Notes: generated by a model not told the origin, from the sequence alone. DNA of 64,000 nucleotides from Mesorhizobium sp. Pch-S (GCF_004136315.1 NZ_CP029562.1:2981501-3045500), one strand, 5' to 3'. Positions 45,155-54,294 are shown, counted from the stretch's first letter. Numbers and translations: made by a program.

Positions 45155-45834
45155 GGCCGGACCGCTACGGGCTGGCTCCAGCGCGCTGCGATCAGGCGGT
45201 AGGGGATCAGTGCGACGACGGCAATGATGAGCTTCACCGAGAGGTCGCCCAATGCCCAGGACAGCCAGCGCATGGTTTCGACCGAAAACAGGCCGAGCAG
45301 CGGTGCATTCTCCAATGCGAATGCATCGTCAGGACCGATGAAGGCGAAGGCGGCGGAAAAGGCGATCGAGAAGAAAATCAGCGTGTCGAACACCGAACCG
45401 ACCAGTGTTCCGAAGATTGGCGCACGCCACCAGCTCTGACGGCGCAGCCAGTTGAACACCGTGACATCGAGAAGCTGCGCGGTCAGGAAGGCTGCACCGG
45501 AAGCGCAGGCGATGCGCACCAGGCGGGCAGCCGCGGTGTCGAACTCGATCAGGCCGGCGCGGAAGAGAAGCGGTGGCGCAACGATGGAACAGATGACGGC
45601 GGCCATGAAGCCGACGAAGACGATGCGGCGCGCCACAGCCGGCCCGTAGCGGCGGTTGGCGAGATCGGTGACGAGGAAGGCGAACGGATAGGTGAACGCA
45701 CCCCAGGTCAGGATATCTGCCAGCGACAGCGCACCGACCTGTCCCTGCATGGGGAACTGAACAAGGATGTTCGAAGCCACGACGACAACAGCCATGGCGA
45801 CCACGAAGGGCAAATACTGCGAAAGGAAACGCAT
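45151..45834 (-). CDS. Queuosine precursor transporter (YhhQ/VUT family)
   Basis: A 227-residue membrane protein with about six hydrophobic helices. The family features are SNILVQFP, TWGAFTYPFAFLVTDLANRRYG and SVFDTLIFFSIAF. E. coli YhhQ imports preQ0 and preQ1 for tRNA queuosine. ATG 45834 has AGGAT 8 bases upstream; a longer frame to 45897 would cross the hairpins. It follows rpmB on the same strand and is coupled to the methyltransferase-fold gene. Confidence 0.88.
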   Translation of the reverse strand: MRFLSQYLPFVVAMAVVVVASNILVQFPMQGQVGALSLADILTWGAFTYPFAFLVTDLANRRYGPAVARRIVFVGFMAAVICSIVAPPLLFRAGLIEFDTAAARLVRIACASGAAFLTAQLLDVTVFNWLRRQSWWRAPIFGTLVGSVFDTLIFFSIAFSAAFAFIGPDDAFALENAPLLGLFSVETMRWLSWALGDLSVKLIIAVVALIPYRLIAARWSQPVAVRP

Positions 45835-45899
45835 TTTTTTATCCTGGGTAATGGAACCAGCGGAGCGCCTGGCCGGGACGGGCGGCGCGTCCTTCATTC

Positions 45900-45961
45900 G
45901 AGCATCGGATGGTTCAAGCCAGGCTGGACAATCCGATGCTCAGGCGGTCGTCCCCCGCCTG
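45900..45961 (-). terminator. Double hairpin between rpmB and the queuosine-precursor transporter
   Basis: GAGCATCGGAT/ATCCGATGCTC gives a perfect 11-bp stem (45900-45910, 45931-45941), and CAGGCGG/CCGCCTG a 7-bp stem (45941-45947, 45955-45961), just after the rpmB stop. There is no T run. Likely end of the rpmB mRNA or a control point for the transporter gene; no preQ1 riboswitch was recognised. Confidence 0.5.
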
Positions 45962-45968
45962 AAAGCTA

Positions 45969-46265
45969 TCAGGCAGCGGCCTGGCCAGCGTTCTTCTTGG
46001 CAATCTGCTTCTTGAGCAGGCGAGCGCGCTGCGACAGTTCCTTCTCGTCGGCCTTGGCCAGGAACGCGTCGAGACCACCGCGGTGCTCGACCGAACGCAG
46101 GGCGTTGGCCGAAATGCGCAGGCGCACGTTCTGGTTCAGCGCTTCCGAGATCAGCGTGACATTGACCAGGTTCGGCAGGAAGCGACGACGGGTCTTGTTG
46201 TTGGCGTGGCTCACATTGTTGCCGGTCTGGACGGCTTTGCCGGTGAGTTCGCAAGCGCGGGACAT
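45969..46265 (-). CDS. rpmB: 50S ribosomal protein L28
   Basis: A 98-residue ribosomal protein with the family start [20 protein letters not shown] and [11 protein letters not shown], and the [12 protein letters not shown] segment. AAGGTAG lies before ATG 46265; the longer frame to 46370 has no support. A strong sigma-70-type promoter lies about 95 bases upstream. A basic C-terminal tail ends in KKNAGQAAA, as is usual for alphaproteobacterial L28. Confidence 0.96.
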   Translation of the reverse strand: MSRACELTGKAVQTGNNVSHANNKTRRRFLPNLVNVTLISEALNQNVRLRISANALRSVEHRGGLDAFLAKADEKELSQRARLLKKQIAKKNAGQAAA

Positions 46266-46358
46266 TTTTGCTACCTTCAGTTCATACCGGGCCAAACCTT
46301 CGAGCCACGCCAGATGGCGCGCGATGCTTTCGGCGGCCTCAAGGAAAAAGTTGGCGTT

Positions 46359-46387
46359 CCATAGTGGCATTTCGCCGGTGCGTCAAG
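46359..46387 (-). promoter_or_regulatory. Predicted housekeeping promoter of rpmB
   Basis: On the minus strand CTTGAC (46382-46387) and CTATGG (46359-46364) are 17 bases apart, close to the alphaproteobacterial consensus CTTGAC-N17-CTATAT, and point toward rpmB. Confidence 0.6.
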
Positions 46388-46449
46388 CGTTGTTCGGCTT
46401 AGCAATCAGTCAACCAGCCGATGCAAGCGCCGATATCACCAGCATATGG

Positions 46450-46887
46450 CTATGCTTTTGCGTGCCGGTGGTCGAGCCTGACTTCTCTGAAGCCGGAATC
46501 GGCGATGGTGCTGCATAGATCGAACCATTCGCAGCCGTTGCAGGCCTGGCGCGTGGTCCCGGCATGGAACGCCTCGCGCATGCGTTTTATCGTCGACGCA
46601 TCGAGGGAAAAACGCTCGCCAACGCGGATTGGACGGCCGATCAGCGTCTCGACTGCGTTGGCGGCAAGCCGATCGCGTTCGGGCACGGTGTCCCGAAAAC
46701 AATGGGGATCAGAGTCGGCCAGCAATGGTTGGCAGATGTCGTCCGGGCCGGCGACGAGGAGCATGTCCTCGCCGCTGCTCAGTCGTTGCACCACCTTGTC
46801 GTAGCCTTTCGTGAAGGCTTCACTGTAGCCCTTGCCGACATAGGTCAGCATGCATAGCAGGTGGTGGCCGCGGATGCGGACGGTCAC
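46450..46887 (-). CDS. DUF1284 domain-containing protein
   Basis: A 145-residue protein starting MTVRIRGHHLLCMLTYVGKGY. It has cysteines at HHLLC, DDICQ, DPHCF, QACNGCEW and DLCSTI, arranged so that a 4Fe-4S cluster or zinc site is plausible. DUF1284 has no known function. It starts 22 bases after bioY, so it is probably expressed with biotin transport genes. Confidence 0.82.
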   Translation of the reverse strand: MTVRIRGHHLLCMLTYVGKGYSEAFTKGYDKVVQRLSSGEDMLLVAGPDDICQPLLADSDPHCFRDTVPERDRLAANAVETLIGRPIRVGERFSLDASTIKRMREAFHAGTTRQACNGCEWFDLCSTIADSGFREVRLDHRHAKA

Positions 46888-46909
46888 GTCAGATCCGCGA
46901 AATCACGTC

Positions 46910-47491
46910 TCAGAGCGAGATCTTGCCGCGACGGACAGCTTCGATGGTCGCGGTCGCCAGCACGGCCTTCAGAATGCCGCCGAGCACGAACGGGGCGAAG
47001 CCGAAAGTATAGGCCTTTTCCGCGCCGATCATGCCGGCCAGCACCAGCGTGCCGAACACCAGGATGAAGGCGTTGCCGGCCAGCATGGCGACGACGTTGC
47101 GAACCAGACGGCCTTCGGCGGTCCAGCCGCGTTCAGCCAGCCAGCCGACAAAAGCGGCAGCAATCGGGAAGGCAGCGAGGTAACCGGCGGTCGGGCCGGC
47201 GAAATAGGCGAGGCCGCCGGCACCGCCAGCGAGAACCGGGAAGCCGACGGCAGCTTCACCCAGCCAGGCGAGAACCGTGACGAGGCCGAGGCGCCAGCCG
47301 AACAGCGCGCCGACCAGCGTGACGGCAAAGGTCTGCATGGTCATCGGCACCGGGAACATCGGCACCTCGATCCAGGAGGAAGCAGCGAGGAACAGCGTGC
47401 CGAGGAAGACGGCGGTCGCCTGGACGGCAACCGAACGGCCGGCAAGGCGCAAGGGAACGAAAGTGGTGGAAGCTGCGGCGGGAGCGTTCAT
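46910..47491 (-). CDS. bioY: Biotin transporter BioY
   Basis: A 193-residue membrane protein, the substrate-binding S component for biotin. Family features are VPMFPVPMTMQTFAVTLVG, LGEAAVGFPVL and GPTAGYLAAF. GGAGAGG lies before ATG 47491. No bioM/bioN genes are next to it, so it works alone or with ECF parts elsewhere. No obvious BioR palindrome was seen upstream. Confidence 0.93.
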   Translation of the reverse strand: MNAPAAASTTFVPLRLAGRSVAVQATAVFLGTLFLAASSWIEVPMFPVPMTMQTFAVTLVGALFGWRLGLVTVLAWLGEAAVGFPVLAGGAGGLAYFAGPTAGYLAAFPIAAAFVGWLAERGWTAEGRLVRNVVAMLAGNAFILVFGTLVLAGMIGAEKAYTFGFAPFVLGGILKAVLATATIEAVRRGKISL

Positions 47492-47714
47492 CGGGCCTCT
47501 CCGGGTCAAATTTTGGTTCGCCGGCTCTCCGGCGTTTTGCAGGATGCATATTTCACAGGCTGATGGTGCAACGCAACAGCATTTGCGGCGTTGAGGGACA
47601 AGCCATGCTTCAGATCATCAAATGCCTTGACGGCGCCCCATAGATTCGCCGGATTTGCCCGCTTGAGAAGCCACCAGGGACATTAGAGCCAATCTTGAAA
47701 GGACCGACGTTTCG

Positions 47715-48500
47715 ATGCCGCGCCCGACCCTTGTCCTTGCCGCCCTGCTTGCCAGCACCACAATGGCTACCTCCTCGGCGCCTGCCGCGGAAGCTTTCCA
47801 CGGCGAATACACGATTTCCTTTCTCGGCATCACCGTGGCGCGGTCAAGTTTCGACAGCCGCTACGAAGGTGACAAATACACCATCGATGGCAGAGCTTCG
47901 GCGGCCGGGCTGGCGCTGATCTTCGACGACACCACCGGTACGTTGACGGCGTCCGGCCGGTTTTCGCGCGCCGGCATCCAGCCACAGGCTTTCCGCGCGG
48001 ACTACACTTCGGGCAAGAAAGTCTCGATGGTTGACATCCGCTTCTCCGGCGGCGCGGTATCGTCCTCCAAGGTACTGCCACCTCCGAAACCGCGCGGCGA
48101 CGACTGGCTGCCGCTCGATGCCGGCGACCTGAAGGGCGTCGCCGATCCGATCGGTGCGACGGTCATCCGTGCCGACAGCCTGGATGAAGTCTGCGGCCGC
48201 ACGGTGAAGATGTATGATGGCGAGATGCGCGCCAATCTGGTGCTGACGCCGGTCAGCAAGGGCAAGATGGCGGTGAAGGGCTATCAGGGGCCGACCGTTA
48301 CCTGCCTGATGACGTTTCAGCCGGTGTCCGGCTATGCGCAGCGACGCAAGGCGCTGAAGTTCCTGCGCGATCGTTCGAAGATCATGGTGACGTTTGCGCC
48401 GCTCGGCCAAACCGGGATATATGCGCCGATCCATGCCACGGTCGGCACGGAAATCGGCACGATCACCGTCAAGGCGCGACGGTTCGAAGCAAAAAGCTAG
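47715..48500 (+). CDS. DUF3108 domain-containing periplasmic protein
   Basis: A 261-residue protein with a signal peptide (TLVLAALLASTTMATSSAPAAEA). The mature part is a beta-rich DUF3108 domain, with FHGEYTISFLGITVARSSFD at its start, and ISVLPPPKPRGDDWLPLD-like spacer. Its function is unknown; members are often found in the envelope of alphaproteobacteria. GAAAGG lies before the ATG. It stands upstream of a DMT transporter gene with a gap of 29 bases. Confidence 0.83.
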   Translation: MPRPTLVLAALLASTTMATSSAPAAEAFHGEYTISFLGITVARSSFDSRYEGDKYTIDGRASAAGLALIFDDTTGTLTASGRFSRAGIQPQAFRADYTSGKKVSMVDIRFSGGAVSSSKVLPPPKPRGDDWLPLDAGDLKGVADPIGATVIRADSLDEVCGRTVKMYDGEMRANLVLTPVSKGKMAVKGYQGPTVTCLMTFQPVSGYAQRRKALKFLRDRSKIMVTFAPLGQTGIYAPIHATVGTEIGTITVKARRFEAKS

Positions 48501-48529
48501 GCGCGCGAAGATGCGCCACCGGAGGGGAC

Positions 48530-49420
48530 ATGGCGCGCGCAACATTGATAGGCTTCTCGGCCGTGGCGATGTGGGCCTTGCTGGCTCTGCTCACAGACGC
48601 TTCCGGGACGATGCCGCCTTTCCAGCTTTCGGCAATCACCTTTGCCATCGGCACCTGCGTCGGCTTCGTGGCCAGGTTGTTCATGCCGGCCGCCAAACCG
48701 GAGCCGATCCCGGCGATCGTGTGGGTGATCGGCATCGGCGGTCTGTTCGGCTATCATTTCTTCTACTTTACGGCGCTGCGTAACGCGCCAGCGGTCGAGG
48801 CGAGCCTGATCGCCTATCTGTGGCCGTTGCTGATCGTGCTCGGTTCGGCGCTGATGCCGGGTGAAAAGCTGGCCTGGAATCATGTCGCCGGTGCATTGCT
48901 CGGCCTTGCTGGCACTTTCCTGATCGTCACAAAGGGTGGCGGACTGGCCTTCGATCCCCGCTATGGTTTCGGCTATGCAATGGCTGCGGTCTGCGCGGTG
49001 TTGTGGTCGTCCTATTCGCTTCTGTCGCGGCGCTTTCCATCGGTGCCGACCACCATCGTCACCTGGTTCTGCCTGGCGACGTCGGTGCTGTCCCTGGTTT
49101 GCCACCTGCTGCTCGAGCAGACCGTGTGGCCCGCAAACGCCGGCCAATGGCTGGCGGTGTTCGGTTTGGGCCTGATGCCGGTCGGAGCTGCCTTCTACGC
49201 CTGGGACATCGGCGTGAAGCGCGGCAACATCCAGGTGCTGGGCGCGGCGAGCTATGCCGCGCCACTTCTGTCCACGCTGGTGCTGATCGTCGCCGGTTTT
49301 GCGGAACCCAGCCTGCGTATTCTTGCTGCCTGCGTGCTCATCACCGGTGGCGCCGTGCTGGCGGCGAAATCGCTGCTGTTCGGCAAGCGCCAGGCGGTCG
49401 AGAACGGAGCTGGCGCATGA
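48530..49420 (+). CDS. DMT superfamily (EamA) transporter, YddG-like
   Basis: A 296-residue inner-membrane protein with ten hydrophobic helices in two EamA repeats (first from LIGFSAVAMWALLAL, second from FGYAMAAVCAVLWSSYSLL). Overall form is like YddG, which exports aromatic amino acids; the true substrate is unknown. GGAGGGG precedes the ATG. It overlaps the next gene by ATGA. Confidence 0.86.
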   Translation: MARATLIGFSAVAMWALLALLTDASGTMPPFQLSAITFAIGTCVGFVARLFMPAAKPEPIPAIVWVIGIGGLFGYHFFYFTALRNAPAVEASLIAYLWPLLIVLGSALMPGEKLAWNHVAGALLGLAGTFLIVTKGGGLAFDPRYGFGYAMAAVCAVLWSSYSLLSRRFPSVPTTIVTWFCLATSVLSLVCHLLLEQTVWPANAGQWLAVFGLGLMPVGAAFYAWDIGVKRGNIQVLGAASYAAPLLSTLVLIVAGFAEPSLRILAACVLITGGAVLAAKSLLFGKRQAVENGAGA

Positions 49421-50091
49421 TGCCCTTTCCCGGTGGTATCGAAGCGACGCCGAACGGCACGCTGATCTTCTCCATCGTGGCAGCCGTGCTCTATGCCTTT
49501 GCCATCGACAGGCCTCCGTCATGGAAGCGCTCGGCGGCAAAGACGCTTGCGGTCGCGCTGCTTGCCGTGCTCGCCTATCTGCAAGGCGGGCCGGTGCTGC
49601 TGGTCGCCGCACTGGTGCTCAGTGCGCTGGGCGACGCATTCCTGTCACAGGATGGCGACAAGGCTTTCCTCGGCGGGTTGGGCAGTTTCCTGGCTGCCCA
49701 TCTCGCCTATGTCGCCCTGTTCGCTGCCGCGGGCGGCGGGGTGCCGGCATTGACCGGAACGCCCTGGCACATCGTGGCAGCCCTGACTATGGCTGTTTTC
49801 GCGCTTGGCATGCTGCGCCTGCTGTGGCCGCATATCGGTTCGGACCTCAAAGTCTCGGTTGCCGTCTATGTCACCGCCATCTTCGCCATGGGGGTGACTG
49901 CATTGACCACCAGCAACACGCTGGTGATCGGGGGTGCGATCCTGTTCATGGCATCAGACGCGCTTCTGGCGATCGAAAAATTCCTGGCCGAAGCGGTGGA
50001 GCGGCATCGGGTCTGGATGCGCTATGCGGTGTGGGTGCTCTACTATCTGGCGCAGCTGGCGATCACGCTGGGCTTCCTGCTTGCGGCCTAG
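49417..50091 (+). CDS. Lysoplasmalogenase family protein (YhhN/TMEM86)
   Basis: A 224-residue membrane protein with about eight hydrophobic helices. YhhN/TMEM86 landmarks are LVLSALGDAFLS, FLAAHLAYVALF and GAILFMASDALLAI, which carry the catalytic acidic residues of the family. In animals TMEM86B hydrolyses lysoplasmalogen; the bacterial substrate is unknown. ATG 49417 overlaps the stop of the DMT gene; a much longer frame inside that gene is rejected. Confidence 0.87.
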   Translation: MMPFPGGIEATPNGTLIFSIVAAVLYAFAIDRPPSWKRSAAKTLAVALLAVLAYLQGGPVLLVAALVLSALGDAFLSQDGDKAFLGGLGSFLAAHLAYVALFAAAGGGVPALTGTPWHIVAALTMAVFALGMLRLLWPHIGSDLKVSVAVYVTAIFAMGVTALTTSNTLVIGGAILFMASDALLAIEKFLAEAVERHRVWMRYAVWVLYYLAQLAITLGFLLAA

Positions 50092-50146
50092 CGCTCGAAA
50101 ATCGACATCGATTTCCGGGAAGAAGCGCCGCAAGGCACTGGATGCG

Positions 50147-50566
50147 CTAGGAGGGCTGCCAGCCGGGCGCTGCCATTTCGAACGCGCCGAAATTGAAGCC
50201 CGGCGCCACGGTGCATCCAACGAGTGTCCAGTCGCCAAGGCTGGTCGCGGTCTGCCACCAGCCCGCAGGCACCACGATCTGCGGACGTTGATTAGCGGCA
50301 AGGTCGACGCCCAGCATATGCCGGGTCACGCCATGGCCTTCGCGATGCAACGACAACTCCAGCGGAGCGCCGGCGTGGTAGTGCCAGATTTCGGAAGCGT
50401 CCTTGACCCGGTGCCAGGCTGAGACCTGGCCGCGCTCCAGCAGGAAATAGATCGCCGTCGAATAGCCACGCCCGCCTTGCGGCGCGTCACGAAAGGTCTC
50501 GACATACCATCCACCTTCCGGGTGCGGCTGCATGTCGAGAGCCGCGACGATCTCTGCTGGCGTCAT
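50147..50566 (-). CDS. Cupin domain-containing protein (DUF985)
   Basis: A 139-residue single cupin. Seen are MQPHPEGGWYVETFRD, SAIYFLL-type strand (STAIYFLLERG), metal-like His in WHRVKDASEIWHYHAG and VPAGWWQTA. The family is of unknown role, with some sugar-isomerase likeness. It begins 2 bases after the gloB stop, so it is co-expressed with gloB; the long frame to 50833 overlaps gloB and is rejected. Confidence 0.88.
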   Translation of the reverse strand: MTPAEIVAALDMQPHPEGGWYVETFRDAPQGGRGYSTAIYFLLERGQVSAWHRVKDASEIWHYHAGAPLELSLHREGHGVTRHMLGVDLAANQRPQIVVPAGWWQTATSLGDWTLVGCTVAPGFNFGAFEMAAPGWQPS

Positions 50567-50568
50567 GG

Positions 50569-51336
50569 TCAGAACACGTCCTTGCGCTTGCGTATTTCGG
50601 CGAAGACCTCGGCGTCGCTCGCCTTTTCCATGCCCAGATGGCGGCGGATCGCCGGGTCGTGCCAGCGCAGGAACGGATTGGTGGAGAGTTCCTCTCCGAT
50701 CGTTGTCGGCAGGGTTGGCTTGTCGGCGGCGCGCAGCTTTTCGATTTTCGCGGCGCGCTCCTTCAGGGCCGAGTTGGTTGGATCCACGGTCAGCGCGAAA
50801 CGGGCGTTGGACAAGGTGTATTCGTGGCCGCAATAGACCTTTGTGTCAGCCGGGAGTGCGGCGAGCTTCTTCAATGATTCGAACATCACGGCGGCCGGCG
50901 CTTCGAACAGGCGGCCACAGCCAAGTGCAAACAGCGTGTCGGCGGTGAAGACGACGCCGGATTGCGGGAAATAGTATGAGACATGACCCGCGGTGTGGCC
51001 CGGGGTGAAGATGACCTCGACCGTCTCTTCGCCAAGCTTGAAGGTGTCGCCGCCCTTCACGGTGCGGTCGATGCCGGGGATCTTGGCCTTTTCGACCTCG
51101 GGGCCAATGATCTCCAGATTGAAACGCTGCTTCAGCGTCAGGTTGGCTTCGACATGGTCGGTGTGGTGGTGGGTGGTCAGGATGGTTTTCGGTGTCCAGC
51201 CGCTGCGTTTCATGGCGGCGGTGATGGAGGCTTCCTCCGGCGCGTCGACGAGAGCCACCGCGCCGCTTTTCGGCTCGCGCAGCAGCACGCCGAAATTATC
51301 CTGGCGGCACATGAACTGTTCGATTTCGATCGCCAT
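50569..51336 (-). CDS. gloB: Hydroxyacylglutathione hydrolase (glyoxalase II)
   Basis: A 255-residue metallo-beta-lactamase-fold enzyme that frees D-lactate and glutathione from S-lactoylglutathione in methylglyoxal detoxification. The metal motif is THHHTDH near residue 57, then [17 protein letters not shown] and the glutathione-binding [18 protein letters not shown] precedes ATG 51336. It is divergent from the methyltransferase gene. Confidence 0.94.
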   Translation of the reverse strand: MAIEIEQFMCRQDNFGVLLREPKSGAVALVDAPEEASITAAMKRSGWTPKTILTTHHHTDHVEANLTLKQRFNLEIIGPEVEKAKIPGIDRTVKGGDTFKLGEETVEVIFTPGHTAGHVSYYFPQSGVVFTADTLFALGCGRLFEAPAAVMFESLKKLAALPADTKVYCGHEYTLSNARFALTVDPTNSALKERAAKIEKLRAADKPTLPTTIGEELSTNPFLRWHDPAIRRHLGMEKASDAEVFAEIRKRKDVF

Positions 51337-51394
51337 CGCCGGTCTCCCTTGTCGTCCGCACAGATAGGGTGATCGGCCGTTCCTGTCACCCTCT

Positions 51395-51497
51395 AATGCG
51401 TGTCGCGATCTTTCAGATTCGCTCCTTGCGCATGAGGTTTTTCTTCTCCCGCATGTCGTTATCGCAAAACCGCTGCGCACTTTTGCGCGACATGCTT
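51395..51497 (-). repeat. Rhizobial intergenic palindromic repeat, family 1, inverted copy
   Basis: Read on the minus strand it matches 33980-34079 over about 100 bases: GCATGTCGCGCAAAAGTG to CGACATGCGG, then GCGCAAGGAGCGAATCTG to CGCGACACGCAT. It fills most of the region between the divergent gloB and methyltransferase genes. Confidence 0.75.
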
Positions 51498-51590
51498 TAA
51501 AGATGCCGGCGTGACCCTACTTGTCGGAGGATACGGTCATCAGCACCGCTGTTTGTTGACACCAGCCTTCCCGCAGATACGGTCCAGCCC

Positions 51591-52376
51591 ATGCATTCGG
51601 ATATTGTCGACCTGCGCTCCTTCTATGCCTCGCCGCTTGGACAATTGGCCGAGCGTTCGATCACTATGGCACTCTCGTCGATCTGGGCTTCCGTGCCCAA
51701 CGAAAGGTTGGTCGGGCTCGGCTATGCGCTGCCATGGCTGGAGCGTTTCGGTGCCGACGCGGAGCGAGCGCTTGCCTTCATGCCGGCCACGCAGGGTGCG
51801 GTGATCTGGCCGTCTGCCGGTCCGTCGGCAACCGCATTGGTCTTCGACGAGGAACTGCCGCTGGTCGATTCTTCCGTCGACCGCATGTTGCTGATCCATT
51901 CCCTGGAGCATACGGAAAATCCGCGCGAGACACTGAATGAAGTCTGGCGCGTGCTGGCGCCGGCCGGTCATGTCGTCATCGTCGTGCCGAACCGGCGCGG
52001 CGTGTGGGCGCGTTTCGAACACACGCCGTTTGGCACCGGGAGACCCTATTCGCGTGGGCAGATCGCAGAGCTGCTGCGCGAGGCGAACTTTACCCCGGCC
52101 GCCTGGTCGGACGGACTTTATTTCCCGCCCTCGCAACGCCGTTTCATGATGCGCTTCCAATCGCTTTTTGAAAGCGCCGGGCGGCGGCTGTGGCCGATCT
52201 TCTCCGGCGTGATCGCGGTCTCGGCACAGAAGCGGCTCTACCAGGGCGTGCCGGTGGCGCAGCGTGCATCGCGTCGAGTCTTCGTGCCGGTGTTTTCACC
52301 GCAAGGTGCGACGCGGCTCGGTCGGCAAATCAAGGAGCCCAGCGGGCTGGGCGTTCCCGGAGCGCAATGGCGATGA
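51591..52376 (+). CDS. Class I SAM-dependent methyltransferase-like protein
   Basis: A 261-residue protein. A Methyltransf_11-type second half is clear: DSSVDRMLLIHSLEHTENP, LNEVWRVLAPAGHVVIVVPN. The glycine-rich SAM motif I is not apparent in the N-terminal half, so catalytic ability is uncertain. It is often beside gloB in alphaproteobacteria. The last bases overlap the start of the ABC protein gene. Confidence 0.82.
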   Translation: MHSDIVDLRSFYASPLGQLAERSITMALSSIWASVPNERLVGLGYALPWLERFGADAERALAFMPATQGAVIWPSAGPSATALVFDEELPLVDSSVDRMLLIHSLEHTENPRETLNEVWRVLAPAGHVVIVVPNRRGVWARFEHTPFGTGRPYSRGQIAELLREANFTPAAWSDGLYFPPSQRRFMMRFQSLFESAGRRLWPIFSGVIAVSAQKRLYQGVPVAQRASRRVFVPVFSPQGATRLGRQIKEPSGLGVPGAQWR

Positions 52377-54238
52377 GCGACGTATCCGGCACCGTCCAGG
52401 CCGAAATGAGCAGCCTTCGCGATCAGGTGGCCACGGTCCGGCAGGGGTTGAGTCTCTCGCCAGGACGCCGCGCGCTGCTGATCTTCGGCGGCGGCATTCT
52501 CGCGGTCATTCTCGCCACGGCCTATGGCCAGATCCTGCTCAATCGCTGGAACCAGCCGTTCTACGATTCGCTGCAACGGCGCGACCTGACCGCCTTTCTC
52601 GATCAGCTCGTCGTTTTCGCGATGATTGCAGGCGGGCTGCTCGTCCTCAACATCGGCCAGCAATGGCTCAACCAGCGTTTTCGCCTGAAGCTGCGTGAGG
52701 CGCTGACCATCGACCTGATCGAGGAATGGCTGAAACCGAACCGTGCATTCCGCGTCGCCAATGCGGGAGCGATCGGCGTCAATCCCGATCAGCGCCTGCA
52801 GCAGGATGCCGGGCATCTGTCCGATCTTTCGACCGATCTCGGCGTCGGTCTGGTGCAATCCTTCATCCTGCTGGTGTCGTTCGTCGGTGTGCTCTGGGCA
52901 CTCTCCTCGGGGTTCGTCTTCAACATCGGCGGACACGCCATCGCCATTCCAGGCTATATGGTCTGGGCCGCGTTCCTTTATGCCGGGATTGCGTCCTGGC
53001 TGAGCTGGCTGGTCGGGCGGCCACTGATCGGGCTGAACAGCGATCGCTATGCGCGCGAGGCGGACCTGCGCTTCTCCATGGTTCGGGTGAACGAGAACAT
53101 CGATGCCATCGCGCTTTCGCACGGCGAAGCAAGCGAGAAACGACGGCTGGCAGCGGATCTCGCCGCGCTGATCGCTTCGATCATGCGGATCTTCCGCGCC
53201 CAGATCAATCTCGGCTGGGTCACAGACACCTATGGCTGGATCACCGTGGTTGCGCCGATCCTGGTGGCAGCGCCGGTCTATTTCGCCGGCGACATCACTT
53301 TCGGTGGGCTGATGATGGCGGTCGGCGCCTTCAACCAGGTCCATTCCTCCTTGCGCTGGTTTGTCAACAACATCGGCGCGATCGCCGACTGGCGCGCGAC
53401 GCTGATGCGTGTCGCCGACTTCCGCATGGCGCTCAAGGAGACCGATCAGCTGCATGGCAATGAACAGCATATCGAGGTGTTCGAAACCGGGGACGGCACC
53501 ATGGTGTTCGAGGACCTGATCGTGGGGGCGACATCGGGCTGTTCGAGACTGGCGCAGAAGTCGGTGACGATCGAACCGGGCGAGCATGTGCTGATCACCG
53601 GCGATCCGAGTGCCGGCAAGACCCTGTTCTTCCGGGCAGTAGCCGGGCTGTGGCCATGGGGGGCAGGGCGCATCGGCATGCCGGCGCGTGCCAATCTCGC
53701 CTTCGTCCCGCGCACGCCTTATTTTGCGCCCGGCACGCTGCGCGAAGTGCTGGTCGATGGCGTGACCGGTATCGACGATGCGAGCGTCAAGAGTGTTCTG
53801 GCCGAGGCCGGTCTTGATCACCTCGCGCCGTCGCTTGATCGCCATGCGCGATGGGACAGGGAACTCAGCGAGGAAGAACAGCGGCTGGTGGCTTTCGCCA
53901 GGCTCGCCCTGCAGAAGCCGGACTGGGTGGTGATTGACGAGGCGATGGACACGTTCAGTGGCACGGTTGCCAAACGTGTGTTCGCCATGCTGGGCAAACA
54001 CCTGCCCAAGGCAGGTGTCGTCAACATCGGCCGCGGCCAGCACAACTACAACTTCTTCCCGCGTGCACTCGAGATCATCAAATGCGCCGACCTGCCGGCG
54101 CTGAAACCGCCGCGGATACGGGCCGGCGCGCTGGAGCCGCCACCGCTGATCCGCAGGCGCAACGGAAACGGTAGCAAGCGCAATGGCAGCGGTGCCAGGC
54201 ATGATCGCGACGACGAGAGCGTGGAGCGCGTGAACTAA
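52367..54238 (+). CDS. ABC transporter permease/ATPase of the SbmA/BacA-YddA group
   Basis: About 623 residues: an SbmA/BacA-like membrane domain (four to six helices, about 35-330; NRWNQPFYDSLQRRD and HSSLRWFVNNIGAIADW are family marks) fused to an ATPase. Walker A is GDPSAGKT, Walker B WVVIDEAMD; the signature is degenerate (ELSEEEQRL for LSGGQ-like). The C-terminus is a basic, low-complexity tail. BacA proteins import peptides and affect very-long-chain fatty acids in symbionts; this fused form is related but not the same. ATG 52367 or 52373 are both possible. Confidence 0.85.
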   Translation: MAMSDVSGTVQAEMSSLRDQVATVRQGLSLSPGRRALLIFGGGILAVILATAYGQILLNRWNQPFYDSLQRRDLTAFLDQLVVFAMIAGGLLVLNIGQQWLNQRFRLKLREALTIDLIEEWLKPNRAFRVANAGAIGVNPDQRLQQDAGHLSDLSTDLGVGLVQSFILLVSFVGVLWALSSGFVFNIGGHAIAIPGYMVWAAFLYAGIASWLSWLVGRPLIGLNSDRYAREADLRFSMVRVNENIDAIALSHGEASEKRRLAADLAALIASIMRIFRAQINLGWVTDTYGWITVVAPILVAAPVYFAGDITFGGLMMAVGAFNQVHSSLRWFVNNIGAIADWRATLMRVADFRMALKETDQLHGNEQHIEVFETGDGTMVFEDLIVGATSGCSRLAQKSVTIEPGEHVLITGDPSAGKTLFFRAVAGLWPWGAGRIGMPARANLAFVPRTPYFAPGTLREVLVDGVTGIDDASVKSVLAEAGLDHLAPSLDRHARWDRELSEEEQRLVAFARLALQKPDWVVIDEAMDTFSGTVAKRVFAMLGKHLPKAGVVNIGRGQHNYNFFPRALEIIKCADLPALKPPRIRAGALEPPPLIRRRNGNGSKRNGSGARHDRDDESVERVN

Positions 54239-54240
54239 GA

Positions 54241-54275
54241 CGAAAACCGCCCCGTTGCTGGCGGGGCGGTTTTCG
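54241..54275. terminator. Bidirectional intrinsic terminator
   Basis: CGAAAACCGCCCCG (54241-54254) and CGGGGCGGTTTTCG (54262-54275) form a perfect 14-bp stem with TTTT on both strands. It lies between the convergent ABC and MFS genes and should stop both transcripts. Confidence 0.85.
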
Positions 54276-54294
54276 AACGAGACACCCACTGCAA

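Noticed and set aside
47626..47650. CTTGAC as -35 box of a promoter for the DUF3108 gene
   Set aside because: No acceptable -10 sequence is found 16-18 bases downstream.
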